Positions 1 through 6,827 of a stretch of DNA of 10,887 bases are shown here, piece by piece. A model generated the notes under the pieces. The model was not told the DNA's origin and did no database searches. It saw only the letters and a list, made by a program, of their open reading frames with translations. The stretch is from Acanthaster planci. Its lineage: Eukaryota > Echinodermata > Asteroidea > Valvatida > Acanthasteridae. The stretch is from positions 320,859 through 331,745 of the forward strand of contig NW_019091447.1 of assembly GCF_001949145.1 (NCBI RefSeq), written 5' to 3'. Position numbers and translations under genes: made by a program. Numbering within the stretch: the first letter of the stretch is position 1; every line of letters begins with the position of its first letter.

Positions 1-500
1 GATTCTTTTGATTTCATAGCAAGAAGTAGTTAAAAATAACTTTGGGCTTTGTAACGGCAAGAGATCAAGCTACTCCTATTAACAGATCATTCATACTCAC
101 AAGTGCAGTAACTTCTACCCCAAATCTGGGAACACAGGTTATGAATAAGCCAGGCAGTGCGAATTTAAAGTATCCTTAGCTGAGACTCTGAAATGACTTT
201 GGTGTGTCATGATATAATTTTTATTTTTCTGTTTCATTTGGCAAAGAAGCAAGGGAAGATACAGGACCAGTCTTTGGGAGAAGCAATTTTTACGAGAGGG
301 ATTTTTTCATATCTTTGGTGGTCTTTCTCCTTTTTTTATAAGCTGGCCTTATTGGAAAGGAACCAAATAGCACTGCCAGGTTCCCTTTCGTTCCATGTAA
401 AAAGTAAACATTGGATCCCTTTGGGGGATTGGACATAGCATGTTCCAAGTTGTAGCCCCCTCCCAAGATCCCTCAAGTTAGGAAATATTTTCTCACCTAC

Positions 501-531
501 CTGACAGATCACTGTCCTGATCGCGATCCAT
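501..531 (-). CDS. Possible first coding exon of the next gene (very tentative)
   Basis: ATG at 531-529 opens MDRDQDSDLS, followed by the excellent donor GTCAG|GTAGGTGAG in phase 1; the rest of such a gene would lie past base 1. The ATG context is poor (C at -3, G at +4), and an earlier ATG (TCAATGAAT) would open a short upstream frame. A longer open frame (336-698, 120 codons) spans the same DNA in another phase and resembles no family I know. Alternatives are an untranslated first exon or chance. Confidence 0.2.
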
Positions 532-656
532 ATGAAACAAACACAGCATATGTTTCGGTGCGACTGCACCTTGCCTGGGACGAATGATTCATTGACACGT
601 GACAAGCAACCCGCCAATAAACTGACTTGGATTTTCCTGGTTTTGCATAAAGAAGG

Positions 657-664
657 ATTATATA
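657..664 (-). promoter_or_regulatory. Possible TATA box of a downstream minus-strand gene
   Basis: TATATAAT reads on the minus strand. It is about 125 bases before an ATG at 531-529 that leads into a strong splice donor. In AT-rich DNA such a string is easily found by chance, so the support is only the spacing to the candidate exon. Confidence 0.25.
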
Positions 665-1126
665 CAAATTCTTCCAACAATGACAGGGTTCTAGACAACG
701 GTAATATTGCTGACTTAGTTCAAAAGTACCGATTGCTCAATCTTGTTTAGAAAAGAATTACTCAATGTTTAAAACCTAACTGTGGCATTTTGAGCAACAT
801 GAACTGAAGAATTTGTCACAAACTTGTAAACCTTTTTTTACAACAGCATGCTGTCCAATAAACTGTTTCAAGGAAAACTCATGCATAAATATTCAAATCT
901 GAGTATGTTTGACAATGCTGAGGTATACCATTATCTTAATACATCACATGCAAAAACAAGTTAAGATCGATGAAAACTATAACAAGATCATTTCACTGTT
1001 CTTATGAAAAACGGATATAAAATGGTGCATTAGCAAACTATAAGCAGAGCTATAAACTACTCAACGCCATCATTATCACCTGTAATATTGTCAATTTTGT
1101 CTAAGCATTTCATTTCTGTTTACAGG

Positions 1127-1134
1127 TGACGTCA
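1127..1134. promoter_or_regulatory. Consensus CRE (TGACGTCA)
   Basis: TGACGTCA sits inside the ten-base palindrome GTGACGTCAC. It lies 160 bases beyond the receptor stop codon and about 460 bases upstream of a possible minus-strand TATA box. CREB/ATF proteins bind this sequence in animals; use here is inference. Another copy at 5856-5863 falls inside the candidate juxtamembrane exon and is probably incidental. Confidence 0.4.
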
Positions 1135-1226
1135 CTTTCTGTGTATACGCAACATACTTGTCACTGGAATGTACTTCTCTCAGACAATTAAAGGCTAGTT
1201 ACAGTGATTACCGTTCATAAGCTTTT

Positions 1227-1232
1227 TTTAAT
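1227..1232 (-). terminator. Possible poly(A) signal ATTAAA
   Basis: ATTAAA reads on the minus strand about 60 bases after the stop codon. It is the most common variant of AATAAA. No canonical AATAAA lies within the next few hundred bases on this strand, and the downstream sequence is only weakly GT-rich, so the true 3' end could be elsewhere. Confidence 0.3.
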
Positions 1233-1293
1233 TATGTATCATTCGCTGATGATTTGTAACTTCCATCTTCAAATTTCTTCTTGTGATTCCAGT

Positions 1294-1365
1294 CTACTCG
1301 TCCTGGTATGGGCGTATGTTTGAGTAATGCTGTGCCTCTTTCTTCGATGGCACCTGTATGTATCT
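1294..1365 (-). CDS. Tie-like: Last coding exon: C-terminal tail and stop
   Basis: The acceptor is CTTTTTTCTGTCAG|AGA, in phase 0. It encodes residues 751-773 (RYIQVPSKKEAQHYSNIRPY then QDE) and TAG at 1294-1296. The tail has three tyrosines: Tyr752 (YIQV), Tyr764 (YSNI) and Tyr770 (YQDE). YSNI fits the pYxN pattern bound by Grb2-type SH2 domains (family knowledge; binding here is inference). The tail length is similar to that of Tie receptors, which also end shortly after the kinase domain. Confidence 0.88.
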   Translation of the reverse strand, partial: RYIQVPSKKEAQHYSNIRPYQDE

Positions 1366-1610
1366 CTGACAGAAAAAAGTGTAAGCCATCCAAATTTCAT
1401 CATCAAAAATATACCCTTTTAAAGTTTCCAGGTAAGAAAAACAATTATTAAATACGAAATATAACAGAGAGCTTGGTGGTAATTAAATGAGAGTTATTTC
1501 TGCCACTGAAAGTCCGTGGAAAAGTGAAAATCTGCTTCAAACAGTCTTACTGAGGTGATGCTGAAATGTATTTCTTATGTACATGCGATAAGGGGCCTCA
1601 ATTTACTCAC

Positions 1611-1716
1611 CTGCTGTATGTGGCCCTTGGTCATCCGCTCCAGGACCGAGGCCACTTTCTTGAACGGAGGACGATCTTTCGGGTTCTCCTGCCAGCATTG
1701 CTGCATCAGTTCGTAG
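1611..1716 (-). CDS. Tie-like: Exon: end of kinase domain (CW...RPPF)
   Basis: A phase 2-0 exon of 106 bp with acceptor TTTCGCGAAG|C and donor CAGCAG|GTGAGT. It encodes residues 716-750: YELMQQCWQENPKDRPPF, then KKVASVLERMTKGHIQQ. The CW...P..RP.F motif closes the kinase fold, and its Arg normally pairs with the APE glutamate, which is also kept. The 82-residue open frame from 1851 overlaps this exon in another phase. The acceptor GCGAAG is atypical but has a TTTTTTCCTGTC tract just upstream and gives the only phase that works. Confidence 0.92.
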
Positions 1717-1906
1717 CTTCGCGAAATTGACAGGAAAAAAATCAATGTTGTTCAACACAGAGGTTACCACTTTCCACAAGCCATGACAAACACTGGCCTT
1801 ATTAATTGGCGCATTTACACCAAAATTTGTCATAACGCCTTGTCCAATCACCCAAACCCAAAATCAAACCGGCTCGTTTGGAAATAAAATGATCTAAATT
1901 TCCTAC

Positions 1907-2003
1907 ATTTTGTTGCCGCAACCGGGTGGTTTGTGTAGGCGGTATCCATTTTCAAGCCTTGTTCCCAGGCTGGTAGATTTGATGCCAGCGTACGGTTCTT
2001 CGC
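1907..2003 (-). CDS. Tie-like: Exon: kinase C-lobe, helix F-G
   Basis: A phase 1-2 exon of 97 bp with acceptor TTTTGATTTAG|GC and donor AAAAT|GTAGGA. It encodes residues 684-714: EEPYAGIKSTSLGTRLENGY and RLHKPPGCGNK. G..PYAGI.......LENGYRL.KP..C is the standard C-lobe segment of receptor tyrosine kinases, matching Tie TPYCGM...L.QGYRLEKP..C. Its split codons are Gly and Ile. Confidence 0.92.
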
Positions 2004-2735
2004 CTAAATCAAAATATCACATGCAGTGATGAAATTATTTTTACCGACATTAATTTCTTTGCAAATGGAAATACTTGAATTTATAAGAAAGCGCAAGAGG
2101 AGCGCTTTCTTTCAAAAGCATTTCATTCATAGAAGGAATAGTTGCAAAAATATGTACTGTCAGCCGGGGTAACTTTGGCTGGATGTTTCTGCTTTTCCAA
2201 AAATATAAAATAGGGCCTTTATTTGAATCTAGTAATAGCAAACATTCATCAACGACATTTGAGAGTGAGTTAGAATTTAATTAAGTGCTGCCAAAGGTTT
2301 GGGGGGACTTTCGCCATTTACTGAATTCAATGATAACACATAAAAAGGATTACAACGAAATAATCTTCACACCCAGCTAAAATGTGTACTTTATGATAAA
2401 ATTACTTTCATAGAATCATTTGAGAGAATCTTATATCATTCATATCGCGCGTTGCGAAGATATGACGGCAACAACCAACGGGTGTGGCTTATGCCAAAAT
2501 TACCCCAGTTCACGCAAGTGTTGATTAATAATCAATGTCTGGTCTATCGTTGGTCATAATGCCAATGGTATAGACTGCGGCTGAGGTACATTCGTCAATA
2601 GGTTTATCGGGAACTCGAGTTGAACAGAAATTGTCTGAAATGAATCTAACATATGTATCTACCATACTGAAGTAAGAAAAACATTAGGCTACCTTTTGTT
2701 GGTATAAGTTAGCACAAGTTAAATAAATAACTTAC
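2004..2735 (-). other. Intron (732 bp), kinase C-lobe
   Basis: The second longest intron, between the microexon and the helix F-G exon, GTAAGT...TTTAG. It holds the imperfect palindrome TTGATTAATAATCAA at 2521-2535 and an unremarkable 63-codon open frame (2050-2241). No alternative exon seen. Confidence 0.7.
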
Positions 2736-2776
2736 CCATGGTAGCGACTTCCCACAGAAGAATCCCGAAAGACCAA
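2736..2776 (-). CDS. Tie-like: Microexon (41 bp): kinase helix F, DVWSFG
   Basis: A phase 2-1 microexon of 41 bp with acceptor TTTGCTGATACAG|T and donor ATGG|GTAAGT. It encodes residues 670-682, WSFGILLWEVATM, preceded by the split Val and followed by a split Gly. Together with the previous exon it restores SDVWSFG, whose Asp is the conserved helix-F anchor of the kinase C-lobe. It is far too short for an ORF search; the motif, phase and splice sites identify it. A 34-base near-palindrome lies 36-70 bases upstream of its acceptor. Confidence 0.9.
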
Positions 2777-2812
2777 CTGTATCAGCAAAGAATCAGTAAA
2801 GACTGAATCACT

Positions 2813-2846
2813 TATGGTAAATTTACTATTTAGTAAATTTCCCATA
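2813..2846. repeat. Near-perfect 34-base palindrome in the intron before the microexon
   Basis: TATGG then T, AAATTTACTA, TT, TAGTAAATTT, C, CCATA: 15 of 16 arm positions pair, around a two-base centre. In the pre-mRNA it would form a hairpin just upstream of the microexon acceptor. Confidence 0.75.
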
Positions 2847-3066
2847 TCGTGGTCAATTGTTTAAATTAAATACTTCATTTAATCAGAAGAACTTCCACCT
2901 CCAAATCGTGTTGCCTTTATACCTAGAATAATTAATCTGGCAATTCTACACCCACCGGGTCATTTTTACCCTTCCGTGCGTCCGGCTCGATTCCTGGCGT
3001 ACCAAAAATCTGAAAATTCTTCACTGTCAGGCTTGTAAGCATATACACTACTTGGGATGTACTTAC

Positions 3067-3137
3067 ACATCGCTCTTGGCAGTGTAGGTATTTGTTTTCA
3101 AGGATTCCAAGGACATCCAGCGAGGGGGAGGAGAAAC
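3067..3137 (-). CDS. Tie-like: Exon: kinase P+1 loop and APE-type motif
   Basis: A phase 0-2 exon of 71 bp with acceptor CTTCTGTGTCAG|GTT and donor GATGT|GTAAGT. It encodes residues 646-668: VSPPPRWMSLESLKTNTYTA then KSD, with the next Val split. RWMSLESL is the P+1 loop, with the APE glutamate kept as Glu656 (Tie has RWMAIESL). The exon is in a different frame from the visible 70-residue open frame there (2932-3144), so ORF listing alone misses it. Confidence 0.9.
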
Positions 3138-3370
3138 CTGACACAGAAGCAGAAAAGAAGGTATATCAGTACTGAAGAGTTAATTAATGTATTCTGTTAG
3201 AGCCATGAATATGGCAGATTGGTCTTCATGTTCCACACAATTAGTTTGACAGTGTCACAGCTGTTAACAAATGATGTCATTTAAAAGATCAAGCAGCATT
3301 TTAACTGTCAGCTAATCTGCCATTTCTACGGGAGTTGCCTTTTGATGACAGGCCAGTTGTTGGCAATTAC

Positions 3371-3487
3371 CATCTTTGGTTTCTCGACGATGACCTCTGC
3401 GCATCTTGCTAGTCCAAATCCTGATATCTTAGCAACCATGTTGTCATCCAGAAGAATGCTTGCCGCTGCCACCTTACGATGGATCAC
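3371..3487 (-). CDS. Tie-like: Exon: degenerate catalytic loop (HRK) and GFG motif
   Basis: A phase 0-0 exon of 117 bp with acceptor TGTGCCCTTCCAG|GTG and donor GATG|GTAATT. It encodes residues 607-645. The catalytic loop reads VIHRKVAAASILL, where active tyrosine kinases have HRDLAARN: Asp to Lys611, Arg to Ala615, Asn to Ser616. The magnesium motif reads KISGFGLAR, with Gly629 in place of Asp. The activation loop starts CAEVIVEKPKM; the position of the Tie activation-loop tyrosine (EVYV) is Ile639. I re-read the bases for these codons (AAG, AGC, GGA, ATC) and they are unambiguous in this sequence. No alternative exon with an intact HRD lies in the flanking introns. Confidence 0.93.
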
Positions 3488-3674
3488 CTGGAAGGGCACA
3501 AGAAACAGTTCAAAAGGCATTCACACATATGATTTGTTGTCATGCACTGTGTCCTGTTACAGAGTCCACACATCATTGTCATTTATTCATCAGGTTTTTT
3601 TAAATCACTGTGAAGTATAATTTATTTCAGGAAAGTTGAGAGGTACTAATTACTGAAACGTTCCAGAAACACAC

Positions 3675-3841
3675 CCCAGAAGCAGCCACGTGCTGCATCC
3701 CTTTGGCCACGTCAACAGCAAACTGCAGCAGTTTGGTATCGGATAGGGACGACTGACCCACTCCCCCCTCGGGTCTTGCTTCTCTCAGGTAGGTACGAAG
3801 GTCACCATTTGACAAGTATTCCAGGGCCACGTACAAGACAC
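3675..3841 (-). CDS. Tie-like: Exon: kinase hinge, helix D and helix E
   Basis: A phase 1-0 exon of 167 bp with acceptor ACTTACAAACAG|GT and donor TGGG|GTGTGT. It encodes residues 552-606. VLYVALEYLSNGDLRTYLRE is the hinge and helix D, with Leu557 in the gatekeeper position and Glu558-Tyr559 in the hinge. It is followed by a Ser/Gly-rich kinase insert (ARPEGGVGQSS) and helix E (LLQFAVDVAKGMQHVAASG). Helix E has the usual spacing to the catalytic loop in the next exon: GM plus ten residues, then HR. Confidence 0.92.
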
Positions 3842-4344
3842 CTGTTTGTAAGTACGTAAAATTAAATTTGAAATATTTTGCTTTTCCAACGAAAAAACAA
3901 TGCCCTTTAAAGATACATATTTGTACTTTCAAGGGCGGACCCATCTCAAATTTTCGGGAAGGCCAAACTTGTTTCGGGAGCTAAAAATTGGAATTTGCTT
4001 CATGTAACCTCTTATGGCCTTCTTTGATGAAGCTCATTTGGTGCCTTTTGAGCTCTTTTGAAAGAAAAGAAAATAAGTACACTGAAAATAGCCTCTGCTA
4101 CACCGCCCATTGGCCTTTGTATACATTTAGACACACATTTGATGGTCTCGTCTCGTCCAGTCACGTCTTGTAGCGGCATTCACAACAAGTACCACTCTTT
4201 AAGTTCTGTCCTTTTTTGACGGAACCGGTACGTTGCTAGACTACGTAGTAGTGCTATTTATGGAACGAGATAAACTTAATATTGTTTTCTTCTACAAATA
4301 ATTTCTTCACAAATACAGACAATGTGATATCAAAGAGACATGAC
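3842..4344 (-). other. Intron (503 bp), kinase N-lobe to hinge
   Basis: GTCATG...AACAG. I see no repeats or coding signal; the plus-strand open frame 3988-4173 looks like chance. Confidence 0.7.
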
Positions 4345-4455
4345 CTTCTTGGAAAGCCACAGCGAGCATGCTGACAATGTTTGGGTGTGACCCAATATCT
4401 GTCAGAGTTTGGTGTCCCCGGATGAATCTCTCTTTCTCATTAGCCGGTGGATTTA
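4345..4455 (-). CDS. Tie-like: Exon: kinase helix C and beta-4 (helix-C Glu lost)
   Basis: A phase 1-1 exon of 111 bp with acceptor TTCTGCTATCAAG|TA and donor AGAAG|GTCATG. It encodes residues 515-550: ERFIRGHQTLTDIGSHPNIV followed by SMLAVAFQE. SHPNIV..L is the usual receptor kinase turn after helix C. Aligning F...(16 residues)...HPNI with Tie2 places Gly527 where the conserved helix-C Glu, which salt-bridges the VAVK lysine, should be. The nearest acidic residue is two or more positions away. The donor GTCATG is the weakest in the gene, but the phase and homology fit both sides. Confidence 0.88.
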
Positions 4456-4968
4456 CTTGATAGCAGAAAAAAATGAGTGTGCGGTTAGTGTCTTCACAAA
4501 CGTTATTTCAGTAAGCCTTGAATTGGTATTGTTGCTACAATGTAACGCCATTTACTGGCATGCCTCATACCTTCTATAAAGCACTTTCTATTGCATTACT
4601 TCGTTGGTGCCAACATTTGTTTGGGCAATACCAAGTAACTTTAAAGGTAAATTTCGTAGATAGGTAATGAGTATAAGCATTCTTATGCCACTAGACCCAT
4701 TTTGCTGGGAACTTGAGCTAACTGCTAAAGTTCTGAGAAAAGCTCTAGTTGTATTGACTTTTGCATTAGTTCTTCGATCCGGGTAACAAAATCTGTAAAT
4801 TACATTTTGCTCTCTACACAAAATGCAGAAGTCACCAAATTTTTAATCTGGGGCTTTCAGTCGGTGCATTATAACGTATGATTAAAAGAACTACTCTCAC
4901 GGTTGGGGGGTTACATCAACATAAAAATGATCCAGTTGAGCAGTTATAAAATGAGCAGGTATACTTAC
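4456..4968 (-). other. Intron (513 bp), glycine loop to helix C
   Basis: GTAAGT...TCAAG with a good pyrimidine tract at its end. It contains a 77-codon minus-strand open frame (4588-4821) with no kinase-like residues and no fitting splice sites. Confidence 0.7.
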
Positions 4969-5215
4969 GTCGGACTTGCTTTACGGCCACTTTGAAGTGA
5001 CCATCACTCAAGAGTACAGTAGCCAAACGCACCTCTCCAAAGTGACCAGTGCCGATCACTTGGGTACCCAACGACAGCTGATCAATGGGTACAGTCAAGG
5101 ACTTGGTCCAGAGGAGTTTCACATCATCGTAATTGGCTGCAGAGTTGGCAGGGGCGTCATTCCAAACGTCTTCATAGCCCTCCGTGTTTACGGAGTCTCT
5201 CCCGATAGCTGCCTG
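4969..5215 (-). CDS. Tie-like: Exon: juxtamembrane tyrosines and kinase N-lobe start (glycine loop, VAVK)
   Basis: A phase 0-1 exon of 247 bp with acceptor TTGTTTTCTCAG|CAG and donor CGAC|GTAAGT. It encodes residues 432-513. Juxtamembrane tyrosines are Tyr445 (GYEDVW) and Tyr460 (NYDDVK). The kinase fold begins after TVPIDQLSLG. The glycine-rich loop IGTGHFGEV (486-493) is intact, and the ATP-anchoring lysine is present in KVAVKQV (Lys510). The acceptor is a CAGCAG tandem, so use of the second AG would delete one Gln. A long plus-strand open frame (4976-5653) covers the same DNA and is an antisense shadow. Confidence 0.92.
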
Positions 5216-5826
5216 CTGAGAAAACAAGGAAACTTTTTCACCGATGTGAAGTTCGTTACTTATTCCTCGTTTGATGTTCGGAATTCAGTGGGGCAAATAA
5301 CTGAGTACTATTCAATGTTGAATAAATACCAGTTTAACATTCGGCGAGCGATCAGGATGCACACGCCAAGAAACGATGGAGTGCAAAAGGAACAGAAAAA
5401 CAAGCTACGCCACCATGCACATCCGTTCACACCAACCTTATTCACAAAGTGCATGCAATTTCACCATGATATATACACACACAACTCTCCCCAACAGAGC
5501 CAACTCGGAGTGGCAAACAAGTCCTCAGATGTAGTTGACTCATTTTTACACCGACATGATTATTTGAGAAAAGTCAGTCAGTTATACCTGCTGTTTTCAT
5601 CAAAACTATTTCAGTCAATCGAAAAAAAATATACATCGAATCCACTCCCTTAAACTTATTTTCAAAGTGTTTCTGTACACTTTAGCGCCTCCACTGCCAC
5701 CATTTTCACGGCAGTTTTCCAAGATCAAAACGGCATAGACTGAAGTCGGCGGAGTTCTTTGCTTTCAAACCGGAGTGAGAAAATGAAAGCATCACACCAA
5801 ACTTTTCTCAAATCTAATTAAAATAC
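5216..5826 (-). other. Intron (611 bp) between candidate juxtamembrane exon and kinase
   Basis: GTATTT...CTCAG. It carries one inverted copy of the ATTCAACATTGAAT core (5310-5323) and the open part of an antisense frame up to 5653, which I judge to be chance. Nothing else recognised. Confidence 0.6.
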
Positions 5827-5931
5827 CTGAACCCGCCTGGAGATTATATTGAATCTGACGTCATTGTTCTTCTTAATCAGCGATGATTCCTTGCAACCCG
5901 GGGCATGGGGTTTTTCTGGGTCAAACAAGCC
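5827..5931 (-). CDS. Tie-like: Candidate juxtamembrane exon
   Basis: A phase 0-0 segment of 105 bp bounded by a strong acceptor (ATCTACATTTCAG|GGC) and a consensus-type exon end (GTTCAG|GTATTT). It is open in the frame that links the transmembrane and kinase exons. It would encode residues 397-431, starting GLFDPEKPHAPGCKESS and ending IKKNNDVRFNIISRRVQ, with no tyrosine. It is too short for ordinary ORF listing. A 35-codon segment is open by chance fairly often, so the support is the matching of both splice sites and both phases. Skipping it would keep the frame, so it could be a cassette exon. Only transcript data would settle it. Confidence 0.6.
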
Positions 5932-6508
5932 CTGAAATGTAGATGGCGCAGGTTGTTTTCTGTCCCTTAATTTCCTGAATTTGAAACTGTTACTAATTCA
6001 ACATTGAATATCAATTAGTTACTTGTTCAACATTGAATGTCGACCATCAAACAAGGAATAAATTACTAACTTCATACCGCCACCTGTTGGCCGCAACTCG
6101 CAATTGCAGTTATCGTTATGCATTCTTATTTTTTCGTTTCTAAAATTAAAGCCGATTGAAAACTTCATTTATCGTACTATATACTAAGGCACGAAGAAAT
6201 AAATTTTTACCAAATCTAGAAATCGCATTGTTAGGGTTTTTGCTGCAAATGCACTTGAAACCGTGATCAGCTAGCGTGGAAGACCATGCACATGACACCA
6301 TCAGGCTTACAAAGCCCTAAATTAGTCTTAATAGGCAAAGCCGAGCCTGTAAGTCTCGACTATGGCTTGCAGCGTATGTGTGTACAAGGTTTGATGTAAG
6401 AGATATATGCAGCCCTTTCTAAAGGCTACTGGCGAAGGGTAATGTCCAAAACGACATTCTAGAGCTTTTAAACCTATCTTTAAACAAAAGAATCCAATAG
6501 AGATTCAC
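5932..6508 (-). other. Intron (577 bp) between transmembrane and candidate juxtamembrane exons
   Basis: GTGAAT...TTCAG. It holds the two direct repeat copies at 5990-6041. The transmembrane exon's frame stays open a further 30 codons into it (to 6419), so intron retention would give a membrane receptor without a kinase domain; no sign that this happens. Confidence 0.6.
5990..6041. repeat. Short direct repeat, two copies of 23 bases
   Basis: Copies at 5990-6012 and 6019-6041 match at 20 of 23 positions around the core TTCAACATTGAAT. The 14-base core also occurs inverted at 5310-5323 in the next intron, so copies sit on both sides of the candidate juxtamembrane exon. The core is itself close to palindromic, which makes chance recurrence easier. 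Confidence 0.5.
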
Positions 6509-6660
6509 CAGGCTGTCCATGTTTACTGCACTCGCTGTAGACCGACGCGTGAACCTCGATTTCCTACTGAGCCTTCGAAATCGCAGATAATCCACGACCA
6601 CCACGATCGCAATAACCGCAATGAGTAAGCAGACGGCGATAGTTAGGCCAACGTTGGATC
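6509..6660 (-). CDS. Tie-like: Exon: transmembrane helix and start of the cytoplasmic region
   Basis: A phase 1-0 exon of 152 bp. It encodes residues 347-396 with a clear single-pass helix (GLTIAVCLLIAVIAIVVVV, about 350-368) followed by the basic stop-transfer stretch RFRRLSRKSRFTRR, which places the kinase in the cytoplasm. The acceptor used is ACTACAG|GA. A second in-phase acceptor, CATAG|CA, lies 12 bases upstream with first exon base 6672, and would add Ala-Met-Thr-Thr. The donor chosen is CTG|GTGAAT; GCA|GTAAAC 18 bases earlier is a weaker in-phase alternative. The helix is certain, the exact ends less so. Confidence 0.82.
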
Positions 6661-6827
6661 CTGTAGTCATTGCTATGGGTTCGTTTGATCCATGAGTTGA
6701 TGGAAGGGATAGAAAAGGTTTCATTGGTTAAAAGTATGATAAATACACTATTGCCTCTGGGCTTACAACTCTCAATGTTTTGTTTGGGGAACCCAAAAGC
6801 ATCAGAAAATGCACGCATGGATCTCAC

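Larger units (their letters stand above)
1..1226. other. Downstream intergenic region
   Basis: AT-rich sequence beyond the possible poly(A) signal. Apart from the CRE, the TATA-like string and the tentative exon listed separately, I see no coding exon with splice signals and no RNA gene. The open frames at 193-438 and 532-750 (plus) and 336-698 (minus) have no recognisable domain. Confidence 0.5.

Noticed and set aside
336-698. A 120-codon minus-strand open frame downstream of the receptor.
   Set aside because: No domain or family resemblance and no matching splice structure; it runs straight across a strong donor at 499-501. Kept only as context for the tentative first exon.
2932-3144. A 70-codon minus-strand open frame.
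   Set aside because: The real coding segment here (3067-3137) uses a different frame and gives RWMSLES, confirmed by splice sites and phase.
3342-3620. A 92-codon plus-strand open frame.
   Set aside because: Antisense shadow of the exon with the HRK and GFG motifs, extending into intron.
1294-5215. Idea that the kinase half is a decayed pseudogene.
   Set aside because: Nine consecutive exons are open, in phase, with canonical GT-AG sites and conserved structural residues, and end in a Tie-length tail. Decay would be expected to break at least one of these.
4976-5653. A 225-codon open frame on the plus strand.
   Set aside because: It begins antisense to the kinase glycine-loop exon and continues into intron. 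It has no recognisable domain, and the minus strand here encodes an unmistakable kinase segment.
5856-5863. A second TGACGTCA (CRE) string.
   Set aside because: It falls within the candidate coding exon, far from any expected promoter, so coincidence is likely.
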